Assembly: GCA_038030265.1 (NCBI GenBank)
Contig: CM075941.1
Span: 51,933,952 to 51,997,951, forward strand
Direction: 5' to 3'
Length of the DNA stretch: 64,000 bases
Origin: Corythucha ciliata
Lineage: Eukaryota > Arthropoda > Insecta > Hemiptera > Tingidae
Shown: piece after piece, positions 23,189-32,820 of the stretch
Numbering within the stretch: the stretch's first letter is position 1
Layout of the letters: the number at the start of each line of letters is the position of its first letter
The notes under the pieces: generated by a model
What the model was told of the DNA's origin: nothing
Database searches by the model: none
Seen by the model: the letters and a program-made list of their open reading frames with translations, nothing else
Program-made: the position numbers and the translations under genes

Positions 23189-23593
23189 ACAATTCTAAAA
23201 CAATGGAACAGGCCTAACAAAATTATCAACATGCACGTGTGCTTAGGATGGGAAGAACCTGGCTCTGGAGCATTTATGTGTGTTGCTGCCATTTTCCGGA
23301 CGGAGAAAAAGCTTGGCCCTGTTTTATTTGACCATGACAGAAATAAGATCTTCACTTTTCAAAGTGAAGATCCCAAAGAACAAACAAATCTTCGAACAGC
23401 GACTCTTGCATCCAGTGTAGACGAAAATTGTTCAAGGTCACCTGACACAGCAGCCTTTTACAACCCGTTCGCTGCCCTCGGCAGACACGCTACAATATAC
23501 TTACCACGATGTTCAGATAAGTTTTTTGTAATAAATACAACAATAAAATTGAAAAATCCACTGCTTTTGCATAAAATAAAATGTTTTGTTTAG
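23189..23593 (+). CDS. Possible terminal exon, unknown protein
   Basis: An open frame of about 130 codons (from the last upstream stop, with ATG at 23231) encodes a mixed-composition peptide with no recognised domain. Two AATAAA hexamers lie near its end (about 23529-23547). An acceptor-like AG occurs at about 23209-23210, without a strong pyrimidine tract. It lies 500 bp downstream of the candidate exon at 22605 in the same element. A chance ORF is not excluded. Confidence 0.22.
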   Translation, partial: TILKQWNRPNKIINMHVCLGWEEPGSGAFMCVAAIFRTEKKLGPVLFDHDRNKIFTFQSEDPKEQTNLRTATLASSVDENCSRSPDTAAFYNPFAALGRHATIYLPRCSDKFFVINTTIKLKNPLLLHKIKCFV

Positions 23594-25339
23594 CTTCACT
23601 GGTTGTGCTACCTTCCTGGTATGACGTCGTGCACACTAATGGACCGAATTTGTGTTCATTTCCCCTTTAAAATTTCTTACCTAATGCCCTGTTTTTTTTT
23701 TAAACAGGTTCGTACACGATTTGAATGAAGTATCCTCTCAAAAAGATTGATTCATTCGCATGGAGATGATGATACACAACGCACAACTTTGTTTTTCGCC
23801 ATAACTATCTTAGCGAAAGTTTGACAATCAATTGATGAGATCCGAACTCATTTCCTACCTGCACCATTTTGAATGCGTAGAGGGAATATCGAAGCGATTA
23901 GAATCTCATTCAAAGACGAAATAAGCCCGTACAAGCTAACGGGTCCTTTCTTTTTTTTTAGCAAAATTTCTCGTGTTATTACACTAAAACTTGTGATTAG
24001 TGCTTTATTCGGATATCTTAACTTATCAAACAAAGCTATGATAGGTGTCTCGTGAGAGCAAAGACAGCGTTGTACTTCATCGTTTCTATACAACTACTTT
24101 TGCCATGAGTTTCATGGCACTGGCAATACTGCCATGGCTAGAGTAATTGTAGGTTCACTGCACAGGTTACCAAGTAAACATTGAGAGGATTGCTGAATAG
24201 CACGACTCAAACAGTCGCATTGACTCGACTACGTACAGTCGTGGTGAACGTCTATGATTGCCATGTGCCCGAGACGATGTACTTGACTGGGCTAGCTATG
24301 CTTCTGTCGTGTATGCACCTCAATTGCAGCCAAGTACGCATGGCTTAATTCAGCACGTTGGCACGACCAAAACCGCCATATTAACACGACTGAACTGATA
24401 GTCTAACACGGTGAAGTTTATAATGCGTGCAAGGCTATGACAATAATGTAGCACCGCTCACGCGACAAAGATAGCTCGGCCACATCTGTCTGATTACACG
24501 GCAAAGGCTACCGTGTACTGTTTGCAAGGCCATCAGTGAAGGGTAGCCGTGTACTCGGCTGAGAATCCACGTGAATTGTTAGCCGTGTCTGGCTCAGCCA
24601 TGTGTGACTCTAACATGGCGGCAGGTCCGGTAGCCGTGTAAATTCACAAGGCTAAAGCTGCCGGAATAAAAGGACTGCAAATTTTTTGCCGTGTAAAAGC
24701 GACTACGCATAGTCGTGTTTTTACCTCACGATAGAGTCCGCCTTCCCTACACAACCAAACTGACTCTGTTTCATTTTTCATATTCATAATTTTGTTTCCC
24801 CTCAGTTGGTGCCAAAAAAGGGGCCTGCGGTAAAAAGAAACACGATTTTATGATATTGACTTTCTAACCACGGCCTAAATGTCATTCATAGTTGATTGAT
24901 ATCGTTCTAACTTATGAGGTTTGACTCGATTGTCGCATGAATGAAATGCACTTTTCCCGACAGGCTGCTGTCGGAACAAAACTTTTTGAATTTGCACTTT
25001 TTATCTAATTTAGCCACAAACGAACACTTTTTCGCAATACACGCATATTTAGCGATTTGTCTGAACGTTTGTGAGTGGAGTTGTCCAGCCGGTTACCAAG
25101 AATCTGAGAGCCCAACCCAAGAGCTTAGTATGAGGGAAGAGAAAGATGAATTCCCTTGCCCCTTCCATGCATCAACACGAATACACGATCGATTCTATTC
25201 GATTGTTTTGTTCAACCCGCGATTGATATGTCCTGCAGACTTTATCGTAGTTGACTGTGAATTTCCTGGATAGTTACACGCAAATTTTGCATACGAAGCT
25301 CTCAGATCTTTTTACTTTTCGAGACCGATACCGACTTAC

Positions 25340-25446
25340 AATGGTCGAGACCGATACCGATGCCAACTTTTCAGAACTGAGACCGAGACCACTCAAGTCT
25401 TGTATCGGGCTCAGTCTCGTGAAACACTAGAAGTCACCGCTTCAGA
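25340..25446. mobile_element. Relic with hAT-like terminus (GAGACCGATACCGA repeats)
   Basis: Short repeats of GAGACCGATACCGA lead to a terminus that reads CAGTGTTTCACGAGACTGAG-like sequence near 25405-25430 on the minus strand (the first bases are imperfect). Similar GAGACCGAGACC text adjoins CAGTGATGCACC at 17365 and in its duplicate near 19624. They are probably ends of one hAT family. No complete element is present. Confidence 0.4.
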
Positions 25447-25639
25447 TTAACCCTGAAATGGAAACGCTGAGTAATTTTTACTCAAAATATTGTCGAAGTG
25501 GGGTTCAATGGGACCGAGGGAGTGGGGAGAACCGCCACTCCAGCTATGCTATCTCTAGGATGTCCCCTTTAGTCTTCCATGGTTGACGGACCTTTCTGCG
25601 TGAAGAGCTCATTAAAAAAGGTAAGAAACTAAAGCCATA

Positions 25640-25850
25640 TGCGTAGAATTTACTCCGTTTCCAATAAGATACGCTGAGATGAGTAAAAAATACTCCTCGT
25701 TTCCATTGCACCACCTTTCTTAGTAGTAATATTTACTCATTGTTTCCATTAAGCTCCTACTCTTCGTAGTGATATTTACTACTCTTTTCCATTGCAACCC
25801 TTTTTTGCAGTAGTGCTATTTACTCCTCATTTCCATTAATTTCATTGACG
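25640..25850. repeat. Five ~43-bp subterminal repeats of the piggyBac element
   Basis: Successive units each hold TTTACTC followed 5-8 bp later by TTTCCATT (or TTTCCAAT). Spacing of about 40-45 bp and position 190-400 bp inside the left end suit transposase-binding sites. The right end has one matching copy at about 28148-28170. The array lies just upstream of the ORF and may also overlap its promoter. Confidence 0.7.
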
Positions 25851-25948
25851 TGAGAAAAAAAAATTCGGCTTCAAAAGGATATCTCTCTTTATTTTATCGG
25901 TTTCAAATGATATAAAAAAATTGTGGTTCGGGCTTTCGTTCCAGATAA

Positions 25949-27895
25949 ATGGAACATAGGTCGTCCAAGAGGAAAGTTATGTCGGATGTGGACATACGGA
26001 GCATTCTCAATGAGTTCAAACAAGAAGAAGAAGGGCTCAGTGACGTAGTCAGTTCAGATGACGATGACTTAAGGGATGGTAATGAAAGCATTGCCGATCC
26101 ACTTGAGTCCCTTGACGTTGAGGATGAAATGGACCCAGATTTTCACCCAGGCACATCTTCGTCAGGAAGTGAGGTAGAAGAGGGCGACTTCGATCTGGAA
26201 ACCGAAGATGCATCGATCTCAAATGCTATCCTTCGAAGTGAAGATCCCAACCCCGGGCCACCCACTCAAGCAGGTAACAAACAGCCGTCGACAATTGATC
26301 TTATGATAACTACAGTTCCCTCTGGAGAAAAAAAGGATGCGAGGAAATCAGCACGATCAAAAAACGCGAAAGGAAAAACAGTTAACCCGGAAAATATTCC
26401 AAAGCAGCGGACAAGAAAAATGGAGGAATCGTCTGACGCCGATTTTTGTGTAACATTTGACACACCGACAAATACTGGCCGGGAGAGAAAAGACCGCCCA
26501 GCATTCGTTTGGCATGGAAAGCCTTTGTCGTCGAAAGAAACCAAGGTCCCCCAAAAAAATGTTGTTCACATTCGACCTGGACCGGTTGGACATGCACGTA
26601 ATTGTCTCGAGCCAATCGACTGTTTTTCACTCTTCTTTACCCCAGAAATGCTTGAACTCGTAAAAAAACATACGAATGAAGAAATAAGGCGAATAAGAAC
26701 GAATTCTACTTCGACTGCTGAAATAAATAGCGTGGAGGAACTAAAGGCTTTGCTTGGCTTGCTCGTTTACAGTGGCGCGAAACGAGATAACCATTTGCCA
26801 ACCACCCTTCTCTTCAATACGTTCCAGTGTGGGTGTTGGTACCGGGCCACCATGTCGATTAAACGATTCGAATTTCTCCTCAGAGCTCTTCGATTCGACG
26901 ATAAGAACAATCGGAATACGGAGGATAAATTCGCCCCAATTAGCCAGCTGTGGGAAATGTTCCTCGAAGAGTGTAGGGCATGCTACAAGCCCGGCACGTA
27001 TGTCACGATAGACGAACAGTTGGTTGGCTTCCGTGGCAACTGCCCTTTCCGGATGTATCTTCCTAATAAGCCGGCGAAGTACGGATTAAAAATCGTCGCA
27101 ATGGTAGACTCTTCAACCAAATATTTGTTGGATGCCATTCCATACACTGGGAAAGGCTCAACGCCCTCTGATGAACCAGCTGCAGCATATTATGTTAAGA
27201 AACTCGCTCGATCCATTGAAAACACCAACCGAAACATAACAATCGACAATTGGTTCACGAGTATCCCCCTGGTAGCCGACTTACGTCAACGAGGACTCAC
27301 TGTGGTGGGCACTATTCGAAAAGATAAACCCGAATTACCACCCTCTTTCGTGGATTTGAAGTTTAAAGACAGAAAAGTTGGATCTTCCTTATTCATGTAT
27401 CATGAAGATATGACGGCAGTCTCCTACAAAGCCAAGGCAAATAAGTTGGTGACTTTAATTTCTTCGATGCATGACACACCTGACCTGCATCCTTTCAGTA
27501 AAAAACCATCCTTGAATACAGAACTGAGGTTAAATATTACATCGAGTCTCGAAAAATCGATGCCTTCAAGGGTGCTAGCCCAGGAAAGTCCACGGGCTTC
27601 TGTCACCGACTCCGAAATACAGGAACAGGACCCCGGCCTACACGAACTATCCCGTGTGGCACAAGCCATTGCTGAACCTTCTTTTCCTCAAGCCTCCACA
27701 AGTACTTCTGCAACATCAGAGCCTACCGACTTGCAAACCGCGGAACCAAAGAGAAAGAAACCAAAAATAGTGTACAAGGGATATTGTGCGTTTTGTCCCA
27801 GTGCTTTAAGAAAAAAAGTAATAACAAACTGCTCCCAGTGCCAGAGATTCATTTGTGGGGGACATATTGGGAAGAAATTATGTAAAGACTGTTAA
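25949..27895 (+). CDS. piggyBac transposase-like protein lacking the third catalytic Asp region
   Basis: The ORF is 648 codons without interruption. The acidic, low-complexity N-terminus (residues 1-~190) is typical of the family. The DDE_Tnp_1_7 core spans about 210-510. TIDEQLVGFRG (~353) holds the first catalytic Asp and TIDNWFTS (~431) the second. After DTPDLHPFSKKP the protein jumps straight to NTELRLNITSSLEK. The family's conserved KGGVDxxD-type block with the third Asp, and the following helices, appear to be missing (roughly 90-100 residues), with the frame kept. The C-terminus (610-648) is a Cys-rich zinc-binding domain (YCAFCPS...NCSQCQRFIC...LCKDC). An ATG upstream of acidic codons with no earlier in-frame ATG supports the start. 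Cleavage activity is unlikely, but DNA binding may remain. Confidence 0.88.
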   Translation: MEHRSSKRKVMSDVDIRSILNEFKQEEEGLSDVVSSDDDDLRDGNESIADPLESLDVEDEMDPDFHPGTSSSGSEVEEGDFDLETEDASISNAILRSEDPNPGPPTQAGNKQPSTIDLMITTVPSGEKKDARKSARSKNAKGKTVNPENIPKQRTRKMEESSDADFCVTFDTPTNTGRERKDRPAFVWHGKPLSSKETKVPQKNVVHIRPGPVGHARNCLEPIDCFSLFFTPEMLELVKKHTNEEIRRIRTNSTSTAEINSVEELKALLGLLVYSGAKRDNHLPTTLLFNTFQCGCWYRATMSIKRFEFLLRALRFDDKNNRNTEDKFAPISQLWEMFLEECRACYKPGTYVTIDEQLVGFRGNCPFRMYLPNKPAKYGLKIVAMVDSSTKYLLDAIPYTGKGSTPSDEPAAAYYVKKLARSIENTNRNITIDNWFTSIPLVADLRQRGLTVVGTIRKDKPELPPSFVDLKFKDRKVGSSLFMYHEDMTAVSYKAKANKLVTLISSMHDTPDLHPFSKKPSLNTELRLNITSSLEKSMPSRVLAQESPRASVTDSEIQEQDPGLHELSRVAQAIAEPSFPQASTSTSATSEPTDLQTAEPKRKKPKIVYKGYCAFCPSALRKKVITNCSQCQRFICGGHIGKKLCKDC

Positions 27896-28207
27896 ATGAA
27901 ACATAGCTGTGATTTTTAAGTGAGTCAACGTAACTAATAATTCCTAGTCTTGTTATTTCGAAATACATTTTTTTTCAGTTTTTCAATTTATCACCCTTTG
28001 ACTATACATTCCTCCAATAAAAAGCTCAACTGACCGGTCAGTTTTACTGGGAAGCTCTTATAACTATTTCCAGCTGTAGTGAAAACAATTAAAATCGGAG
28101 GAAAGTAAAAAATGGTCCAAAAAATGAATTTTTATCGGAAGGAGTAAATTTTACTCCGAGCGTTTCCATCAAGCGCTCATTGAACCGCCTTTCCATTTCA
28201 GGGTTAA

Positions 28208-28740
28208 GCCGCAATTTGGCGTTTTCTCCACGTTGAGCATTTCAGCTCAATTTCATCGGCGAAGTTGATTTATTTCCCAATTTTAGCCGTGAAAAAGCGA
28301 TTTGTCTACATTTTGGCCACGAATTTCCGGATTTTTCTTCATTTTTTGCCGCGAGTTAGCGATTTTTCTTAATCTTGACCGTAAATTAGCAGTTCTCTGT
28401 ATTAGGCGACGAAGTTGCCTCCGTAAACCTCGGCTTGCCATTTTCTCAGTTTTCTTTGAACTAGCAAATTTCTCAAATTAACCCCCAATTAGCCATTTAT
28501 CAAGATTATGACCACACATCAGAGTTTTTCCTCATTTAGTCGTTAAAATTATAGTTTTTTCTACATTTTAGCCACGAATTTGAGTTTTTTTTTTTTTTTT
28601 CAATTTTCTTCGTGAATTACCTGAAAGCTTTGTCTGAATTTGGCCGTGGATTAACTATTTTTTTCACTTTCTGCCACAAAAGTTACCTTCAGAAGCCGCG
28701 AATTTAACGTTTTATCCATTTGTACCGCGAATTAACGTTT
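28208..28740 (+). repeat. ~30-bp repeat array, plus orientation
   Basis: About 17 diverged units of the common repeat, starting directly after the piggyBac target duplication, with a pure T run at about 28587-28600. The piggyBac element evidently inserted at the array's left edge. Confidence 0.65.
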
Positions 28741-30079
28741 TACTTCCATGTTCCCTACGGGAATGGAAGTGTGGTGTTCGTGAAAAAAATCCGAGCTGAC
28801 ACCACATTCATAATGTACAAACTCCGAAAAGTTGAAAAAGTGGTTTTCGGCATGCCGTCGGTCTGTCGGTTTGTCGCTTTTTTTTCGATAAATTGCATGA
28901 AAATGAAAACCTGGCGATTTCTTAATATAAGAAGCACAAATCTGACCTTTTTTTTGAGAAAAATTATTTATCGGTCATGTTCTTCCCGTACCGAAATGTC
29001 TTTTTTGGATATAACTTCAGAACAAGTCATTCCAGAATTTTTTGATATTTTTTTCGGATTCCTCGTGAAATTTCCTTGCGAATTGACCACAATATTGCCG
29101 AAAAAATGCAACTTTTTTTTTGGCCAAAATCGTCGTTTTTAGCGCAAAAAGACCAGTAGCAAAAAATGACGGTCGAAATTGCAAAAAAGGGCTTCTAGAG
29201 CCCCTTTGTATCTTAATTGCAAATATTTGTACCCAAAAAAAAACTGAGATTAAGAGAAAATTGCTGGGAGGAGATCGATTTGGCGTGACTACGTCAAAAA
29301 TTATTTGCCACAGATTTACATAGTAATCTAAATCTAGTTGTTTATTAGCATGACAAACGCGAATATGACCTTTGTTTTGAAGGTAAATCATTTCCCAGGC
29401 ATGTTCTCCCCGTAGCGGAATAATATATTCGGTATTAACTTCGAAACAATTGTTCCTGGAATTTTGTAACTATTTTGTTAAGATTTCTCGTTCTTTGATC
29501 TGAAGGAACAGCTTTTCTGCCTTTTTTTGCATTATTATTTCTCAATAATAAGTCTTTGTAATCGTATCGCAAAAAAAAATTTTTGACCCCCCCTCAAAAT
29601 TTGTAGTTTTACGTTTCAAAGTGCTTAGAATCCAAATCTGCAATAAAAAAAAAATGTCCGTCCGCCGTCCGGGCCATATCTTGCCCTAGGATTGCTCGAA
29701 AAAACTCGTTCTTTCGCACATAGACTCCATTTGGGGTCTAGTTGGTCCTAACATCTGATCAGTTTGATCAAATAACTCCCTGGGGTTTTATGGGCCAAAA
29801 GCGGGTCCAAAATGGGGATTTTCAAAGGATTTGGGATCATAGGGGTGTGTGACTACATCGATGAATAATAAACCCACAGTCGAAATAATAAGGCATTGTT
29901 CCATAATTCGCAGCGTTTTTTGTTTTATGCTTACATTGATGTACGCGAAAAACGGGAACATGGAAGTATCGTGTGGTCCTCCACACAAATCTTTTTAGCG
30001 AAAAAGCCCACAAAATTGGGTGACAAATCCCTCAAAATTGTGTTTTGCGAGTGGCACAAGTGATGCTAATCATTTTTGG
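28741..30079. other. Unassigned AT-rich sequence
   Basis: ORFs up to 140 codons occur on both strands but overlap one another, are Phe/Lys-rich and show no motif. No inverted-repeat ends or RNA genes were recognised. Confidence 0.4.
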
Positions 30080-30420
30080 ATCACGATTGATATTTTTCTT
30101 CTTCTAAATGCTGTAATAAAAACCAAAAAATTGTCAGAATTGCTTTTTTAGCTAGCGAAATTGCTGATTTATTAAGGAAAACCCACGAAATTGCTGTTTT
30201 AGTGCGAAAAGCCCAAGAAATTGCTATTTTATCGACCGGACCCCCAACATTGCATTTTTTGTAGTTAGCGATACCGGCGAAATTGCCGTTTCAGAGCTGA
30301 AAAATCAGTGAAATTGCTTTATTAGCGAGTAAATTTGGTTCTGAATAGCGAATAAAACTCGCGAAATCGCTGTTTTAGTGAGCTAATCCATTGAAACTGC
30401 GATTTCTAAAGCGATACTCT
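30080..30420. repeat. Second short-repeat family (CGAAATTGCTGTTTTAG type)
   Basis: About nine units of ~33 bp read roughly GCGAAATTGCTGTTTTAGCG followed by AAAAGCCCA. They differ from the 30-bp family but share its layout of a CG-rich core and a T-rich linker. Similar phrases occur at 46130-46560 and 8640-9180. Confidence 0.5.
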
Positions 30421-30549
30421 GCGGCCTAGAATCGAGAAGCCCTGTAGGTTGATTGATGGCCTTGCGATCGTTCTTCTTCACGTTAATCTACGTTTAGCTA
30501 CTTTCAGCTTCCCCGAATCTCAGGGCTTTCCAGACTTTTGATGGAGTTC

Positions 30550-32170
30550 AGTTTGATGACAGACGTGTATGGTCATCTGAATATAAGAACGCCAAGCGGG
30601 CCCTCTGGCGGGAAATAAACCACAGCAAAGTGGAGGCCTGGAAGAAGCTGACGAAGGAGGTCTATGATGATCTATGGGGACTCGGCTGTAAGATAGTCAC
30701 GAAGAAGCTTGGGTCCTTGGACTTGGACACGGACACGATGGAGAGTATTGTGAATGGCTTGTTTCCGACGCACCCGCTCCGTGATGAAGGGGAAGCGACA
30801 GGGCCCGGTGAGTTCATACCCTTTAGTGAGCAGGAGGGCATAGACTCTCTCCGCAGTGGGAAGGCTCCAGGACCCGATGGGATTCCGGCAGAGGCTCTGA
30901 AAGCAGTGGCCAGGGTAAGCCCTGAGCTCTGACGAACATGTTTAACAGGTGTCTGTCAGCTGGCGTCTTTAGCTGTAGGTGGAAGGTGGTCAGCCTGGTG
31001 CTTATCAGCAAGGGTAAAGGAGGTGGTGCCTCCCCCTCTGCTTTCCGATCACTCTGTATGCTGGACACTGCGGGTAAGGCACTGGAAAAGTTGCTACAAC
31101 TACGAATTTTGGCGGCGGTTCAAGCAGCTTGCGACCTGTCTCCGAGACAGCACAGATTTCGACGTGGATGCTCCACAGTGGGCGCTATAAACAAGATGGT
31201 GGAGGCGGTGAAGAGAGCGGAAGTGGGGAACCGCTTATCGAGAAGGTTGGTGCTCCTCGTCACGTTTGATGTTCGCAATGCCTTCATCTCAGCCAGGTGG
31301 GTCGATATTATCGAGGCCTTGGAGACAACATTCCGGGTACCCGATTACCTCATGAAGGTGGTTAGGTGCTACCTGCGAGACCGATGACTGTCGTATGACA
31401 CCATAGAGGGTCCTATCAGAGTTGAGAATGAAACAGTGCTAGCTAGTCTCGCATTTAAGTACCTTGGCGTGGTGGTGGACTCGAAGCTCTTCTTTAAGAG
31501 CCACATGAAGAAAGTGACGGAGAAAGCTGCCGGGGTGATAGCCGCACTTAGCCGGCTCATGGCGAACGTGGAAGGTCCCCGAGCGAGCAAGCACCGGTTG
31601 CACATGACCACCGTCAACTCCATTCTTTTATATGGGTCCGAGGTATAGGTGGGCGCGGTGTCAAAGGAGTGCGTCAGGAAGCGGCTGACGTCGGTCCAGA
31701 GAAGAAGAGCGTTGCGGATCGCGAGCGCGTACCGCACAGTCTCGGAACCTGCAGTACTCGTGATCGCGGGAATTACACCGATCTGGCTCTTGGTGGATGA
31801 GCGCAAGAGGTTGTACACCCGATGACTGGAGGATGTGCGCGAGACAATATTGCCGTGAAGAAAGAGAACGGACGCTGCGCAGGTGGCAGGAGGAATGGGA
31901 CCGGGAAGTCGCGAGAGCAATGGACTGCAAGGTTGTTGCCCCAAGTGAGACCGTGGATTAAGTGGCGACACGGAGAGGTTGGGTTCCACCTGACCCAGTT
32001 CCTGAGTGGGCACGATTGTTTCCGCACCTGTCTTTTTAGGATGGGGAAGGTGGACTCTCCGTGGTGCCTCAGGTGTGATGGCCAAGAGGAGGAAGACGCG
32101 GCACACACTTTCTTCTCCTGCGTTCGATGGGCGCCAGAGAGCTGGGGGGGGGGGAACAGGGTGGGCCGAT
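30550..32170 (+). pseudogene. R1-clade non-LTR retrotransposon relic, RT without catalytic box
   Basis: Plus-strand frames reproduce the middle and end of an R1-type ORF2. The linker before RT is KVEAWKKLTKEV. RT begins with GKAPGPDGIPAEAL at about 30855, and VTFDVRNAFISARW follows near 31262. A break at 31386 leads straight to FKYLGVVVDSKL (about 31450). The segment holding the (F/Y)ADD active site has therefore been deleted. SILLYGSEV, the SVQRRRALRIASAYRT motif and a C-terminal Cys/His cluster (CLRCDGQEEEDAAHTFFSC) follow. Frameshifts lie near 30930 and between 31648 and 31822. There is no endonuclease and no tail. The copy is dead. Confidence 0.82.
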
Positions 32171-32179
32171 TTCTCCTCA

Positions 32180-32530
32180 CTCTCAATTTATCGGTGAATT
32201 AGTCACGGATTAGCGATTTTTCCAAATGTTCTCAGTGAATTCGTGTTTTTCCTTATTTTAGACGGTAATGAGCTATTTTTCTCAATTTCATCCATGAATT
32301 AGCACTTTAGCCGATTTCTTTCGTTTTTAGCGGTGAATTAGCGTTTTTTCTCAGTTTGAGTCACGATCTTGCCTTCAGAAGCTGTAAATTGTCGTTTCCA
32401 TATTTCTAACCTCTAATTAGCTATTTTTCTGTACTTTATCCGCGGAATCTTTTAGGAAACTAGCCGCAAAGTAGCTAAGTGTTTTTCTTAACTTTAGACG
32501 TCATTTAGTATTTACTCTCACTGCACTCCG
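32180..32530 (+). repeat. ~30-bp repeat array, plus orientation
   Basis: About eleven units follow the R1 relic and end abruptly at CGCGAAT, where the hAT-like terminus CAGTAGCGTACC starts (32533). Confidence 0.65.
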
Positions 32531-32532
32531 CG

Positions 32533-32630
32533 AATCAGTAGCGTACCGGGATAGGGGCGACAGCCCCCCCCCCCCTCAGAAAAGCTTAAAGGTGGAAAAA
32601 TGAGGATTTTTAGGTTCTGTGTTCTGGGGA
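32533..32630. mobile_element. hAT-like terminus, related to 12762
   Basis: CAGTAGCGTACCGGGATAGG, a C-rich stretch, then AAAAGCTTAAAGGTGG and a short GAGGATTTTTAGG block match the sequence starting at 12762. A third, inverted relative ends at about 57809. Only one end is seen here. Confidence 0.45.
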
Positions 32631-32725
32631 GAAAAGTATACCGGTGAATTGGCACATGGGCAGATGGATATCAACGGTAGTTGCAGCCCAATTGGTGCAT
32701 TTGGTGATTTTTAAATAAATTTCAA

Positions 32726-32759
<34 letters not shown>

Positions 32760-32820
32760 TGGCATTGGCATGGTACCATACAGCCATATTCTCAGTAGCT
32801 TTCAAGTCAGGACTAATATT

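Larger units (their letters stand above)
21136..24987. mobile_element. DNA element with ~110-bp terminal inverted repeats, 3.85 kb
   Basis: The left arm (21136-21244) starts AAAAAGTTTTGTTCCGACAG and is matched by an inverted copy at about 24870-24987 with roughly 85-90% identity. Inside both ends lie many dispersed copies of AGCCGTGT/ACACGGCT (21280-21700 and 24100-24760), placed like subterminal transposase-binding motifs. No target duplication was recognised at the outer edges and no transposase motif was seen, so the superfamily is unknown. The middle holds exon-like fragments on the plus strand. Confidence 0.6.
25451..28203 (+). mobile_element. Complete piggyBac-type element, 2,753 bp
   Basis: Flanking TTAA duplications lie at 25447-25450 and 28204-28207. 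The 14-bp terminal inverted repeat is CCCTGAAATGGAAA, perfect at both ends. A further inverted motif with GAGTAAA...TTTACTC lies just inside each end. The element carries one long plus-strand ORF and a block of about 43-bp subterminal repeats on the left. It sits at the edge of a ~30-bp repeat tract that resumes immediately on its right. Confidence 0.93.

Noticed and set aside
28720..29142. 140-codon ORF on the plus strand
   Set aside because: Overlapped by ORFs on the other strand, Phe/Lys-rich from AT bias, no domain, no context.
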